A DNA stretch of 45,899 nt from CAZSLI01 sp964607705 (GTDB taxonomy: Bacteria; Actinomycetota; Coriobacteriia; Anaerosomatales; PHET01), in contig CAZSLI010000019.1 of the NCBI GenBank assembly GCA_964607705.1, forward strand, positions 1-45,899. Direction: 5' to 3'. Below, in pieces: positions 17,052 through 25,249 of this stretch. Every line of letters begins with the position of its first letter. Within the stretch, counting starts at the first letter, position 1. The position numbers were made by a program, and so were the translations under genes. The notes below the pieces were generated by a model that worked only from the letters and a program-made list of their open reading frames with translations, searched no databases and had not been told where the DNA came from.

Positions 17052-18002
17052 TCACGCTCCCGAGGGAACGGTGCCGAGCCGGATCATGATCTCCTCGGCA
17101 TCGGACATCATCTCGCGCACGATCTCGGCAGCCGGCTCGATCTTGCATACCATGGCTGCAGCCTGACCCGCCATGAGCGAGCCCATCTGGGTGTCGCCCT
17201 GGCGCATTGCGAGCGCGAGCTTGCCCGCGCCCAGCGATTCGATCTCGTCGGGCTTGTTCTCCAGGTCGAGCTCGATGATCTGCTTGGAGAGCTTGTTCTT
17301 GAGTACGCGCACGGGGTGGCCGGTGGAGCGTCCGGTGACCACGGTGTCGCGGTCCTTGGCCTTGAGCACCTGGTCCTTTACGGCCGGGTGGATCGTGCAC
17401 TCCTCGGCGCACATGAAGCGCGTGCCCACCTGGACGCCCTCGGCGCCCAGCGCGAAGGCCGCGGCGACCCCTCGGCCGTCGGCGATGCCGCCCGCGGCGA
17501 CGACGGGGATGTCCACGGCGTCAGCAAGCTGCGGGACGAGCACCATGGTCGTGAGCTCGCCGATGTGGCCGCCCGCCTCCATGCCCTCGCCGATGATGCC
17601 GTCGGCGCCGATGGATTCCATGCGCTTGGCAAGCGCGGTCGATGGTGCGATGGGAAGCACGCGGATGCCCTGCTCCTTGAGCGAGGCCATGTACTTGCCG
17701 GGGTTACCGGCTCCTGTCGTGACCACAGGAACGTGCTCGTCGAGAACGAGCTGCACGAGCTCGTCGATGTGCGGGGTCAGGAGCATCAGATTGACGCCGA
17801 AGGGCTTGTCGGTTGCCGCCTTGGCGTTGCGGATCTGTTCGCGGAGCAGGTCGGTCGGCATGTGACCGGCGCCGATGATGCCCAGTCCGCCCGCATTGGA
17901 GACGGCCGCGGCCAGTTCAGCGGTCGCCGTCCAGGCCATGCCTCCCTGGATGATGGGATACTCGATGCCCAGCAGCGTGCTGAGTCGGGTGCGAAGTGCC
18001 AT
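17052..18002 (-). CDS. fabK: Enoyl-ACP reductase II (FabK)
   Basis: A 316-residue FMN/NADH enoyl reductase, very close to the Streptococcus pneumoniae FabK pattern: EYPIIQGGMAWTATAELAAA, DKPFGVNLMLLTPHIDELV, VVTTGAGNPGKYMASLKEQG, GEGMEAGGHIGELTTMVLVP and GAEGVQVGTRFMCAEECTIH. It catalyses the last step of the elongation cycle and replaces FabI; no FabI is seen in the window. FabK enzymes are naturally insensitive to triclosan. It sits six bases after fabH. Confidence 0.95.
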   Translation of the reverse strand: MALRTRLSTLLGIEYPIIQGGMAWTATAELAAAVSNAGGLGIIGAGHMPTDLLREQIRNAKAATDKPFGVNLMLLTPHIDELVQLVLDEHVPVVTTGAGNPGKYMASLKEQGIRVLPIAPSTALAKRMESIGADGIIGEGMEAGGHIGELTTMVLVPQLADAVDIPVVAAGGIADGRGVAAAFALGAEGVQVGTRFMCAEECTIHPAVKDQVLKAKDRDTVVTGRSTGHPVRVLKNKLSKQIIELDLENKPDEIESLGAGKLALAMRQGDTQMGSLMAGQAAAMVCKIEPAAEIVREMMSDAEEIMIRLGTVPSGA

Positions 18003-18008
18003 GAAGTT

Positions 18009-19013
18009 CTAGTCCTTCCCGTCCGGTACAGACATGGTCCAGCGGACCACCGCTGCTCCCCACGTGAGGCCCGCGCCGAAACCTACGAGCGCGAGCAAGT
18101 CGCCGGGCGAAAGTCGCCCGCTAGTATACAGGTCGTCCAAGGCCAACGGTATGGACGCGGCGGAGGTGTTCCCCGTCAGCGCCAGGTTGTTGTAGACCCG
18201 GGAATCATCGATGCCCAGACGGGCCTCGATCGTGTCGATGATGCGCTTGTTTGCCTGGTGCGGCACGAGCCACGTGAGGTCGTCGAGCGAGTGCTGCGAC
18301 TTCTCGAGCGCCTGCAGTGTCGCCTTCGGGATGACGCGGACCGCGAACTTGAAGACCTCGCCACCGTTCATCTTCACGAAGTTGTCGCGGTTGTCGATAG
18401 CCTCGTGCGTCGACGGATACGCCGCACCGCCCGCAGGCAGGTTGAGATACTGTCCGCCACTGCCGTCGGCGCCAAGGACGATCTCCTCCACACCGGGCTC
18501 CTCGGCAGCCTTGAGGACCGCGGCGCCGGCGCCATCGCCGAAGAGCACGCACGTGCTGCGGTCGGTAAAGTCCACAAGCCGCGTGAGCGCCTCGGCGCCG
18601 ATGACCAGCACCGTGTTCGCCCGACCGGATTCGATGGCCGCCGTGGCGTTCTGGAGGCCGTAGATGAAGCTCGTGCACGCCGCCATGACGTCATAGGCGG
18701 GGCAGGTCAGCCCGAGCTTCTCCTGGGTGACGCAGGCGGTGGACGGCAGGATGTAGTCGGGACTCGTCGTGCCGAGGATCAGCAGGTCGATATCCTCGGC
18801 GGTCACGCCGGCGCGCTCCATGGCGATGCGCGCTGCGCGCGCGGCGAGATCGGACGTCGACTCACCCTCGGCGACGATGCGGCGCTCCTTGAAGCCGGTG
18901 CGGCTTTGTATCCACTCGTCGCTCGTCTCGACGATCTGCTCGAGCTCGGCGTTGGTCATCACCCGCTCGGGAAGATACGAGCCTATGCCGACGATCTGTG
19001 CGTGGCGAGTCAT
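18009..19013 (-). CDS. fabH: 3-oxoacyl-ACP synthase III (FabH)
   Basis: A 334-residue initiating condensing enzyme using acyl-CoA and malonyl-ACP. The Cys nucleophile is in YDVMAACTSFIYGLQNATAA, the His in LTWLVPHQANKRIIDTIEAR and the Asn in LALTGNTSAASIPLALDDL. I use ATG 19013 with GAGGGAG nine bases upstream, in preference to an in-frame GTG at 19031. The primer specificity (straight or branched) cannot be told. Confidence 0.96.
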   Translation of the reverse strand: MTRHAQIVGIGSYLPERVMTNAELEQIVETSDEWIQSRTGFKERRIVAEGESTSDLAARAARIAMERAGVTAEDIDLLILGTTSPDYILPSTACVTQEKLGLTCPAYDVMAACTSFIYGLQNATAAIESGRANTVLVIGAEALTRLVDFTDRSTCVLFGDGAGAAVLKAAEEPGVEEIVLGADGSGGQYLNLPAGGAAYPSTHEAIDNRDNFVKMNGGEVFKFAVRVIPKATLQALEKSQHSLDDLTWLVPHQANKRIIDTIEARLGIDDSRVYNNLALTGNTSAASIPLALDDLYTSGRLSPGDLLALVGFGAGLTWGAAVVRWTMSVPDGKD

Positions 19014-19093
19014 GCCCCGCGGCTCCCTCACTTGTAGGTATACGTGAACAACAGTATGCGGCAGGTTCGCATACCGGTCGTGCGATGAGAAGT

Positions 19094-20095
19094 CTATTCG
19101 GAGGCGACGGCCTCGCGGATCTGCGTGGTGAGCCCGCCGCGCGCCGCCTGGGCCGCGACGCGAATGCCGTTGGAGACGGCCTTCGCCTTGCTCGAGCCGT
19201 GGGCGATGATGCAGACGCCGTCGACGCCGAGCAGTGGAGCGCCGCCGTAGGTGTCCGGGTCGAGCCGGTCCTTCAGCCGCACGAGCGCCGGCTTGAGCAC
19301 GGCGGCTGCGGCCTTGTTGACGGGCCCGCTCGTCATCGCGTCCTTCACCTGGCCGAGCAAGACCTTGCTCGTGCCTTCGAGCAGCTTGAGAGCGACGTTG
19401 CCGGTGAACCCGTCGGTCACGATAACGTCTGCAGCGCCCGTGATGACGTCACGCCCCTCGACGTTGCCGATGAACCCGGGAACCGCCTCGGCCATGAGCG
19501 CGTGTGAGTCCTGCGCGAGCTGGCTGCCCTTCGTCGGCTCCTCGCCGATGTTGAGCAGCGCGACGCGCGGGTGCACGACGCCGAGGACCGTGGTCGCATA
19601 CGCGCGTCCCATGTGCGCGAACTGCAGCAGGTGCTCGGGCTTGCAGTCCGCGTTGGCGCCTACGTCCAGAAGCACCGTGGGAGGTCCGGCGGTGGGCAGC
19701 ACGGTGGCTATGGCCGGACGCATGACACCCTTGATCCGGCCCATCACCAGGGTCGCCGCCGCCATGGCGCCGCCCGTCGAGCCCGCGGAGAAGAACGCGT
19801 CGGCCTTGCCCTCACGCACGAGACGCGCGCCGACCACGATCGACGAGTCCTTCTTGGTGCGCACCGCGGTCGCAGGGTGCTCACCCATCTCGATGATCTC
19901 GGTCGTGGGTACTACCACAACCCGGTCTCCGGTAGTCGAGGCGAATGGCTCGACGATACCGGCGGGTCCGGTCAGCAGCACGCGCACGGCAGCGTCACTC
20001 GCGATGGCGAGCGCAACTCCGGACAGTATCTCGTCGGGCGCGAAATCGCCGCCGACAGCGTCGACGGCGATCGTCACAACACGGCTCTCAGTCAT
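19094..20095 (-). CDS. plsX: Phosphate acyltransferase PlsX
   Basis: A 333-residue enzyme converting acyl-ACP to acyl-phosphate, the first step of phospholipid synthesis via PlsY. Visible motifs are IAVDAVGGDFAPDEILSGVA, SAGSTGGAMAAATLVMGRI, TVLLDVGANADCKPEHLLQF, ALLNIGEEPTKGSQLAQDSH and VTDGFTGNVALKLLEGTSK. It lies in the common rpmF-plsX-fabH order. Acyl-phosphate is also the product of FakA/FakB, whose genes are further up the same cluster (25250-27764). Confidence 0.97.
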   Translation of the reverse strand: MTESRVVTIAVDAVGGDFAPDEILSGVALAIASDAAVRVLLTGPAGIVEPFASTTGDRVVVVPTTEIIEMGEHPATAVRTKKDSSIVVGARLVREGKADAFFSAGSTGGAMAAATLVMGRIKGVMRPAIATVLPTAGPPTVLLDVGANADCKPEHLLQFAHMGRAYATTVLGVVHPRVALLNIGEEPTKGSQLAQDSHALMAEAVPGFIGNVEGRDVITGAADVIVTDGFTGNVALKLLEGTSKVLLGQVKDAMTSGPVNKAAAAVLKPALVRLKDRLDPDTYGGAPLLGVDGVCIIAHGSSKAKAVSNGIRVAAQAARGGLTTQIREAVASE

Positions 20096-20147
20096 TGAGT
20101 TCCTTCAGCGTCGATTGGTGCGTGAAGGAGGACACAAGCGACAACGG

Positions 20148-20324
20148 CTACTCGGTGTCGATGATCTCTTTGCCGTTGTAGTAGCCGCACTCACCGCACA
20201 CGCGGTGCGGAAGCTTGGGCTTGTGGCACTGCGGGCAGGTGGAAACGCCGGCAGCAGTCAACTTGTGGGACGAACGGCGCGAGTTGGTCTTCGCGCGGCC
20301 GGTCTTTCGCTTCGGGACAGCCAT
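20148..20324 (-). CDS. rpmF: 50S ribosomal protein L32 (zinc-ribbon type)
   Basis: A 58-residue protein beginning AVPKRKTGRAKTNSRRSSHK. Two CxxC pairs (CPQC and CGEC) show the zinc-binding form. I start at the MAVPKRK ATG; the frame extends upstream without support. DUF177-rpmF-plsX is normally contiguous; here a membrane protein gene intervenes before rpmF. Confidence 0.96.
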   Translation of the reverse strand: MAVPKRKTGRAKTNSRRSSHKLTAAGVSTCPQCHKPKLPHRVCGECGYYNGKEIIDTE

Positions 20325-20416
20325 CGTCTCGATTCTCTCTTCCGTAGGTCTCGCGCCCCGGATCGGGCGCATTCGTCAAACATGCAGGGCCCTTGTGGCA
20401 CGCCGCACGAGGCGAG

Positions 20417-20422
20417 ATGATA
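20417..20422 (-). promoter_or_regulatory. Possible -10 element before rpmF
   Basis: TATCAT on the minus strand in the 129-base gap upstream of rpmF, without a convincing -35. It could start an rpmF-plsX-fab transcript. Confidence 0.25.
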
Positions 20423-20453
20423 CCACGACGCTCGGAGCCGTGTGTAGAAGGTA

Positions 20454-21002
20454 TCAGGCCGTACTTTCCACCAATGCGCCGGATTCGAAAACGAGCGCGA
20501 AGATGATGCCGCTGGCAGCGGCAGCCAGAACCAGCGGCGGTATGACCAACGCAACGGCGTCGGCCACCGGCTCAGCCATCAGCGCAGACGAGGTTCCTAT
20601 GCCGAGAACCACCACGGGGGCGATGAACTCGGCGAGCGCCCACATCTTGATCCGCGCCATCTCAAGACCCGCGTGGATCAGCATGAGCAGGATGCAGAAG
20701 GTCACGAGGACATTGCCGATGATCCACGCGTCCGAACCGTAGTCCAATGGACTGCGGTCGACGTACACCAGGCCAGCGATGAAGGGAACGAGCGCGGCGA
20801 CGATAGCCGACGACAGGGGCTTGGGCGGGCATTCCACCGACTTGCCTGCGATGGAGAGCGCGGTACCCGCCAACACCAGTGCGAGCAAGAACCCGCTGAT
20901 GGGCGGCGCATCGGCGAAGAGGAGCCCGTAGACGACGAGAACGGGAGTGATGACGAGCCAACACATGCTCGTCACGCGAGCCCACGTGCGGAACAGTGCC
21001 AT
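20454..21002 (-). CDS. Uncharacterised multi-pass membrane protein between DUF177 and rpmF
   Basis: A 182-residue hydrophobic protein that I do not recognise. About five or six helices are visible: LVITPVLVVYGLLFADAPP, ISGFLLALVLAGTALSIAG, LSSAIVAALVPFIAGLVYV, AWIIGNVLVTFCILLMLIHA, FIAPVVVLGIGTSSALMA and VALVIPPLVLAAAASGIIFA. No catalytic motif or signal peptide stands out. It starts six bases after the DUF177 stop and is clearly co-transcribed. Its place in a lipid/ribosome cluster hints at envelope function, but this is only context. Confidence 0.7.
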   Translation of the reverse strand: MALFRTWARVTSMCWLVITPVLVVYGLLFADAPPISGFLLALVLAGTALSIAGKSVECPPKPLSSAIVAALVPFIAGLVYVDRSPLDYGSDAWIIGNVLVTFCILLMLIHAGLEMARIKMWALAEFIAPVVVLGIGTSSALMAEPVADAVALVIPPLVLAAAASGIIFALVFESGALVESTA

Positions 21003-21007
21003 CAGGG

Positions 21008-21577
21008 CTACTCCTCCGGGTCGTTGCGTCCCTCGTCGGCGGTGTCTGTGGCGTCTTCGTTCAGCAGGGTCTTCAGCGCGGCGAAGGGGTGCTCATCAGA
21101 GACGCCCTCCTGCCCGCAGTCACAGGGGCCCTCGTTGAGGTCGGCTCCACACGTGGCGCAAAGGCCGGCGCAGTCCTCCTCATGAAGCGGCGCGAATGGC
21201 GCCTCGACGACGAGCGCCGCCATGAGGGCGGGCTCCAGGTCGATGCTTGAGTCTTCGTCCACCGTCCCGGTGACATCCTCGTCCTCGGGGGCGGTGTCAC
21301 CGGGGCGCAGCCAGTAGCCCTCAACGTCGCCGTTGATGACCGTCTCGAAGTCGCACAGACACCGTGAACAGGTGGCACGGACGGCGGCGCTGATGTGTCC
21401 GGTGGACACGAGCGCCTCGCCTGCGTTGCTGATGAAGACGTCGAAGCGCGCGGGCTCGGTGAGGACGAACGTCTCGTCGCCCACGACGAGCTTGTCGAGC
21501 TCGAAGACGTCGGATGCGTGAACGCTCCCCCCGACCTGCTCGAGGATGGGGCGTACGTCAAGCCGATACTCGGCCAT
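21008..21577 (-). CDS. yceD: DUF177 / YceD family protein
   Basis: A 189-residue member of the DUF177 family, usually found just before rpmF; family members have been linked to 23S rRNA accumulation. Two cysteine pairs are visible: ATCSRCLCDFET (residues about 69-80) and CAGLCATCGADLNEGPCDCG near residues 136-155, giving a possible zinc site. The end is acidic (DEGRNDPEE). The start is ATG with GGAGGAG upstream. Confidence 0.88.
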   Translation of the reverse strand: MAEYRLDVRPILEQVGGSVHASDVFELDKLVVGDETFVLTEPARFDVFISNAGEALVSTGHISAAVRATCSRCLCDFETVINGDVEGYWLRPGDTAPEDEDVTGTVDEDSSIDLEPALMAALVVEAPFAPLHEEDCAGLCATCGADLNEGPCDCGQEGVSDEHPFAALKTLLNEDATDTADEGRNDPEE

Positions 21578-21603
21578 GATGAGGACTCCTCCGGGTGGCG
21601 CGG

Positions 21604-22062
21604 CTACTGGCGCTGCGAAACCTTGCCCTGCAGGCGGTCACGTCCGCGCTGTACGGCAGTGAGGAGCTTACCCAGGTTGACTTCGAGGTTGGCGAGCATC
21701 TCGTCGGCGTAGTCCTCGGCGCCGAGACGGATCTCGCGCTCCTGCTGGCGTGCCTTGTCGAGGATGTCGGCCGCCTGCGACTCGGCAAGGCGCACGACCT
21801 CCTGCTCGTTGGCGAGTGCCTGTGCGCGCTCGCGAGCTTCCTCGAGGATGCGGTTGGCCTCTTTCTCGGCCTCCTCGAGCATCTCTTGGCGCTCCTTGAC
21901 GATCCAGCGGGCCTGCTTCAGCTCGTCGGGATACTGCGCCCGGATCTCGTCGACGATCTCGTACACCGCGTTGTCGTCGATCATCTTCTGCTGGGTGAAC
22001 GGAACGCCCTTGGCGTTGTCCACGATCTCTTCGATCCGGTCGATCAGGGCCATGATGTCCAT
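21604..22062 (-). CDS. Coiled-coil protein of the DivIVA/ATP-synthase-b-like type
   Basis: A 152-residue protein, nearly all charged helix: a short N-terminal helix (IDRIEEIVDNAKGVPFTQQK), then a long coiled coil with EEAEKEANRILEEARERAQA and DILDKARQQEREIRLGAEDY. It has no membrane segment, so it is not a true ATP synthase b subunit although such annotation is likely. Placement between coaD and DUF177 resembles a conserved actinobacterial coiled-coil gene. A scaffold role is possible, but its function is unknown. Confidence 0.75.
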   Translation of the reverse strand: MDIMALIDRIEEIVDNAKGVPFTQQKMIDDNAVYEIVDEIRAQYPDELKQARWIVKERQEMLEEAEKEANRILEEARERAQALANEQEVVRLAESQAADILDKARQQEREIRLGAEDYADEMLANLEVNLGKLLTAVQRGRDRLQGKVSQRQ

Positions 22063-22073
22063 GAAGGTCCTCC

Positions 22074-22565
22074 CTAACGGGCCTTATGCAATCTGCGGTC
22101 GAGAGCGTCCACTACCTCGTCGGGGACGAGGCCCCGCACCGAGCCGCCGTGCTGCGCGATCTCCTTGACCGCCGAAGAGCTCAGGTACATGTACTCCGGT
22201 ACGGCCATGATGAACATCGTCTCGATGTTTGAGTCCAGCCGCCAATTCAATGCCGCCATCTGGAACTCGCGCTCGAAGTCGGTGACCGCGCGCAGCCCCT
22301 TGACGATGACCGACGCACCCACCTCGACCGCAAGATTCACCAATAGCGTATCAAAAGGACGGACCGACACGTTTCCGAGATGTTCGGTGGCATGCTCGAT
22401 GAACGCGACGCGCTCGTCGATCCCGAAGAGAGGACCGCCACCTTTGTCGGGCGAGAGGGCGACGCCGACGACCAGGTCGTCGAAGAGGCCGGAGGCGCGC
22501 TCGATGATGTCGAGATGACCCGACGTCACCGGGTCGAACGTGCCTGGGACGACCGCGCGCTTCAC
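22074..22565 (-). CDS. coaD: Phosphopantetheine adenylyltransferase
   Basis: A 163-residue enzyme making dephospho-CoA from ATP and 4'-phosphopantetheine. PGTFDPVTSGHLDIIERA contains the T/HxGH nucleotide-binding motif, VKGLRAVTDFEREFQMA the phosphopantetheine site, and YLSSSAVKEIAQHGGSV the C-terminal ISSS-like motif. The GTG start shares one base with the rsmD stop (TAGTG). CoA supply fits with the downstream fab genes. Confidence 0.97.
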   Translation of the reverse strand: MKRAVVPGTFDPVTSGHLDIIERASGLFDDLVVGVALSPDKGGGPLFGIDERVAFIEHATEHLGNVSVRPFDTLLVNLAVEVGASVIVKGLRAVTDFEREFQMAALNWRLDSNIETMFIMAVPEYMYLSSSAVKEIAQHGGSVRGLVPDEVVDALDRRLHKAR

Positions 22566-23140
22566 TACTTCCCCGCCCCCCTCTCATAGGTCGCGATGTC
22601 TATCTCGGTCGATCCGTACTTCTTGCGGGCATCGATCTCGAAGCCCTCAGGCCACTCGGGCACGTAACCCCTCGCGTGCTCCCACGTGACCACGGCGCCG
22701 TCCTCGATGCCGCCCCGTGCGGCGAGGCTGACGAGCAGCGACGCTAACCGGGCCGGGTCGAGTGTATACGGAGGGTCGAGCAGAATCAACGCGAAGGGTC
22801 CGCCGACACCCCGCTCTGCCAGCGAAAATGCGTCTCCGACCACGATACGGCAGCGGTCCTCCACCTTCAGGTCCGCGATGTTTCGCTTCAGAGCGCCCAA
22901 AGCATCGCGGTCGCGCTCCAAGAACACCGACGAGGACGCGCCCCGGGAGAGCGCCTCAAGCCCGAGTGCCCCGCTGCCGGCGAATACATCGAGCACGGCG
23001 CCGCCACCCAGGTCCGAGCCCATGCGGGAAGTGAGCGCACTGAAGAGTGCCTCGCGGACCCGGTCCGTTGTGGGGCGCGTGGCGTTACCCTTGGGCGGCC
23101 TGATGGTACGGCCGCGCATCGAGCCACCGACGATCCTCAT
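22565..23140 (-). CDS. rsmD: 16S rRNA (guanine966-N2)-methyltransferase RsmD
   Basis: A 191-residue methyltransferase starting MRIVGGSMRGRTI. The SAM-binding region is AVLDVFAGSGALGLEALSRG and the catalytic DPPY is in FALILLDPPYTLDPARL. ATG 23140 overlaps the recG stop as ATGA. The rsmD-coaD pairing is very common. Confidence 0.96.
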   Translation of the reverse strand: MRIVGGSMRGRTIRPPKGNATRPTTDRVREALFSALTSRMGSDLGGGAVLDVFAGSGALGLEALSRGASSSVFLERDRDALGALKRNIADLKVEDRCRIVVGDAFSLAERGVGGPFALILLDPPYTLDPARLASLLVSLAARGGIEDGAVVTWEHARGYVPEWPEGFEIDARKKYGSTEIDIATYERGAGK

Positions 23141-25239
23141 CCCGCGCTCACCCACTCCCAGGCCGCTGTGAACGTCCGGCGGACTTCTCGCAGGAGAGGG
23201 CCGTGCTCGGGCGCTGACAGGTGCGGATCGGCCGCCACAAGCGCGTAGGCGTCCTTACGGGCTAGTTCGACCAGGTCCAGGTCGTCGATCAGTGAGGCAA
23301 GTCTCAGATCCGGCATGCCGTGCTGCCGGTCGCCGAGGACCTGGCCCTCGCCGCGCAGTCGCAGGTCCGCCTCGGCGAGCGCGAATCCGTCGCTGGTCTC
23401 TTCGAGCGTGGCCAGCCGCTCGCGGGCTTCCTTGCCGCGGGCGTCGCTCACCAGCCACACTTCGCCCGGGTGCTCGCCGCGTCCCACGCGCCCGCGCAGC
23501 TGGTGCAGCTGAGCCAGCCCGAACTTCTCGGCGTTCTCGACGATCATGACGGTGGCGTTGGGAACGTCCACGCCCACCTCGATGACGGTTGTCGCCACGA
23601 GGACGTCGATCTCGCCGGCGCGGAACCTCGCCATCACATCCGCCTTCTCGGCGGGACGCATACGACCGGTGAGCAGGCCCACTCGCAGCGTCGGGAAGAC
23701 CTCGACGCGAAGGCGCTCGGCCTCGCGCGTGGCGGCTTTGGCTTCCGCGAGGTCCGATTCGTCGACGAGCGCGCACACGACATAGGCCTGGCGCCCGTCC
23801 TTGACCGCCTTCTTGACTGCGGCGTGCGCCTTGCCGGAGCCGGCGATCGTCGTGAGCTTGGTGACGACGCCCGCCTTCGCGTGCGGCCGCTCCCGCAGGT
23901 AAGACGTTGCGAGGTCGCCGTAGAGCGTGAGCGCGAGCGAGCGAGGGATGGGAGTGGCGGTCATGACGAGCAGGTCGGCCGCAGCGCCTTTGCCACGCAG
24001 ACCCAGCCTCTGGTTCACCCCGAAGCGGTGCTGCTCATCCACGATCGACAACGTGAGCCGTTTGAACGCGACCGACTGCTCGAGCAGTGCATGGGTGCCG
24101 AATACGACGCTGATCGAGCCGTCAGCGAGCCCTGCGAGGATCTCTCGACGCTTGGCGGCCGGCGTGGATCCTGTGAGGAGCGTCCACGCGACGCCGGCGG
24201 CATCGAGCGGCGGGCCGACCTTCTCGGCGTATTGCGTGGCGAGCACCTCGGTAGGCGCCATCATCGCGGCCTGCGAGCCGGTATCGGCGGCCGCCGCCAG
24301 CGCTTGGGCTGCCACCAGCGTCTTGCCAGTCCCGACGTCGCCGAGGAGCATGCGGTTCATCGGTCGAGGCTCCGCCATGTCGGCGAGGATCTCGGTCGTC
24401 GCGCGCGTCTGGTCGGCCGTGAGCTCGAAGGGGATCGCGACCCGCAGTGCTTCGAGCGCGGGCCCGTCCACGCGATGCGCGAGGCCGGCCTGCTCTCGCG
24501 TGAGCGCGTGACGGCGCATCGCCATGTAGAGCTGAAGCATGAGGAGCTCGTCGTAGGCGAGCCGCAAGCGCGCGGATGCCGCGTCGGCCATGCTCTGCGG
24601 GAACTGGATCACGGACAGCGCATGCGAGAGCGGAACGAGGCCCCGCTCGATGCGAAGTGCGGCCGGCAGGTGGTCGGGAACGTCGGCGAAGTCGTCGACC
24701 GCCGCGGCGATCAGCCTTCTCAGCCAGCCGGTGGTGAGGCCGTCGGTGGCTCGGTGAACCGGCAGGACGCGGGGCCGATAGTCTTCGGCGCTCTCCCCGA
24801 GCTTCTCGACGAACGGCGCCTTGATCTGCTTGAGGCCGTAGTCGATCTCCACCTTGCCCGCGAAGGCGACCTGCTCCCCCACCGCGAAGCGAGTCTGGAC
24901 CCACGGCTGGTTGAACCAGACGCCGATGAGCACGCCCGTGCCATCGACGATCGACACCTCCGTCACCGACAGCCGGGGCCTCGGCTTCTTGACCTGAACC
25001 TGATGGACTCGTCCGATGACGGTGGTCTCGACGCCGGGCCGCGCCTCTCGCAAGGTCGCTGTCGATGTGAGGTCGAGGTAGCGGAAGGGATAGTGACGAA
25101 CGAGGTCGCCGATCGTCCGAACGCCCAGCTTTTCGAGCAGTACGGCACGCGAAGCATCAACGAACCGAGAGCCGGCTGCCGGGAGGTCATGCGCCGCCAG
25201 GCGCTCGGCCCTGTCGGCTGGTGTGAGAGGAGCGGGCAT
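23137..25239 (-). CDS. recG: ATP-dependent DNA helicase RecG
   Basis: A 700-residue fork-reversal and branch-migration helicase. The N-terminal OB-fold wedge is at residues about 50-150. Motif I is LLGDVGTGKTLVAAQALAAA, Ia MAPTEVLATQYAEKV, II SIVDEQHRFGVNQRLGLRGK, III MTATPIPRSLALTLYGDLA, and VI AQLHQLRGRVGRGEHPGEVW. It is the full family length. The ATG follows the degV stop by ten bases. Confidence 0.97.
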   Translation of the reverse strand: MPAPLTPADRAERLAAHDLPAAGSRFVDASRAVLLEKLGVRTIGDLVRHYPFRYLDLTSTATLREARPGVETTVIGRVHQVQVKKPRPRLSVTEVSIVDGTGVLIGVWFNQPWVQTRFAVGEQVAFAGKVEIDYGLKQIKAPFVEKLGESAEDYRPRVLPVHRATDGLTTGWLRRLIAAAVDDFADVPDHLPAALRIERGLVPLSHALSVIQFPQSMADAASARLRLAYDELLMLQLYMAMRRHALTREQAGLAHRVDGPALEALRVAIPFELTADQTRATTEILADMAEPRPMNRMLLGDVGTGKTLVAAQALAAAADTGSQAAMMAPTEVLATQYAEKVGPPLDAAGVAWTLLTGSTPAAKRREILAGLADGSISVVFGTHALLEQSVAFKRLTLSIVDEQHRFGVNQRLGLRGKGAAADLLVMTATPIPRSLALTLYGDLATSYLRERPHAKAGVVTKLTTIAGSGKAHAAVKKAVKDGRQAYVVCALVDESDLAEAKAATREAERLRVEVFPTLRVGLLTGRMRPAEKADVMARFRAGEIDVLVATTVIEVGVDVPNATVMIVENAEKFGLAQLHQLRGRVGRGEHPGEVWLVSDARGKEARERLATLEETSDGFALAEADLRLRGEGQVLGDRQHGMPDLRLASLIDDLDLVELARKDAYALVAADPHLSAPEHGPLLREVRRTFTAAWEWVSAG

Positions 25240-25249
25240 CCCCGCGTTC

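Noticed and set aside
17316..19037. A 573-codon plus-strand frame opposite fabK and fabH
   Set aside because: Shadow of two intact enzymes; composition is Arg/His/Gly-rich.
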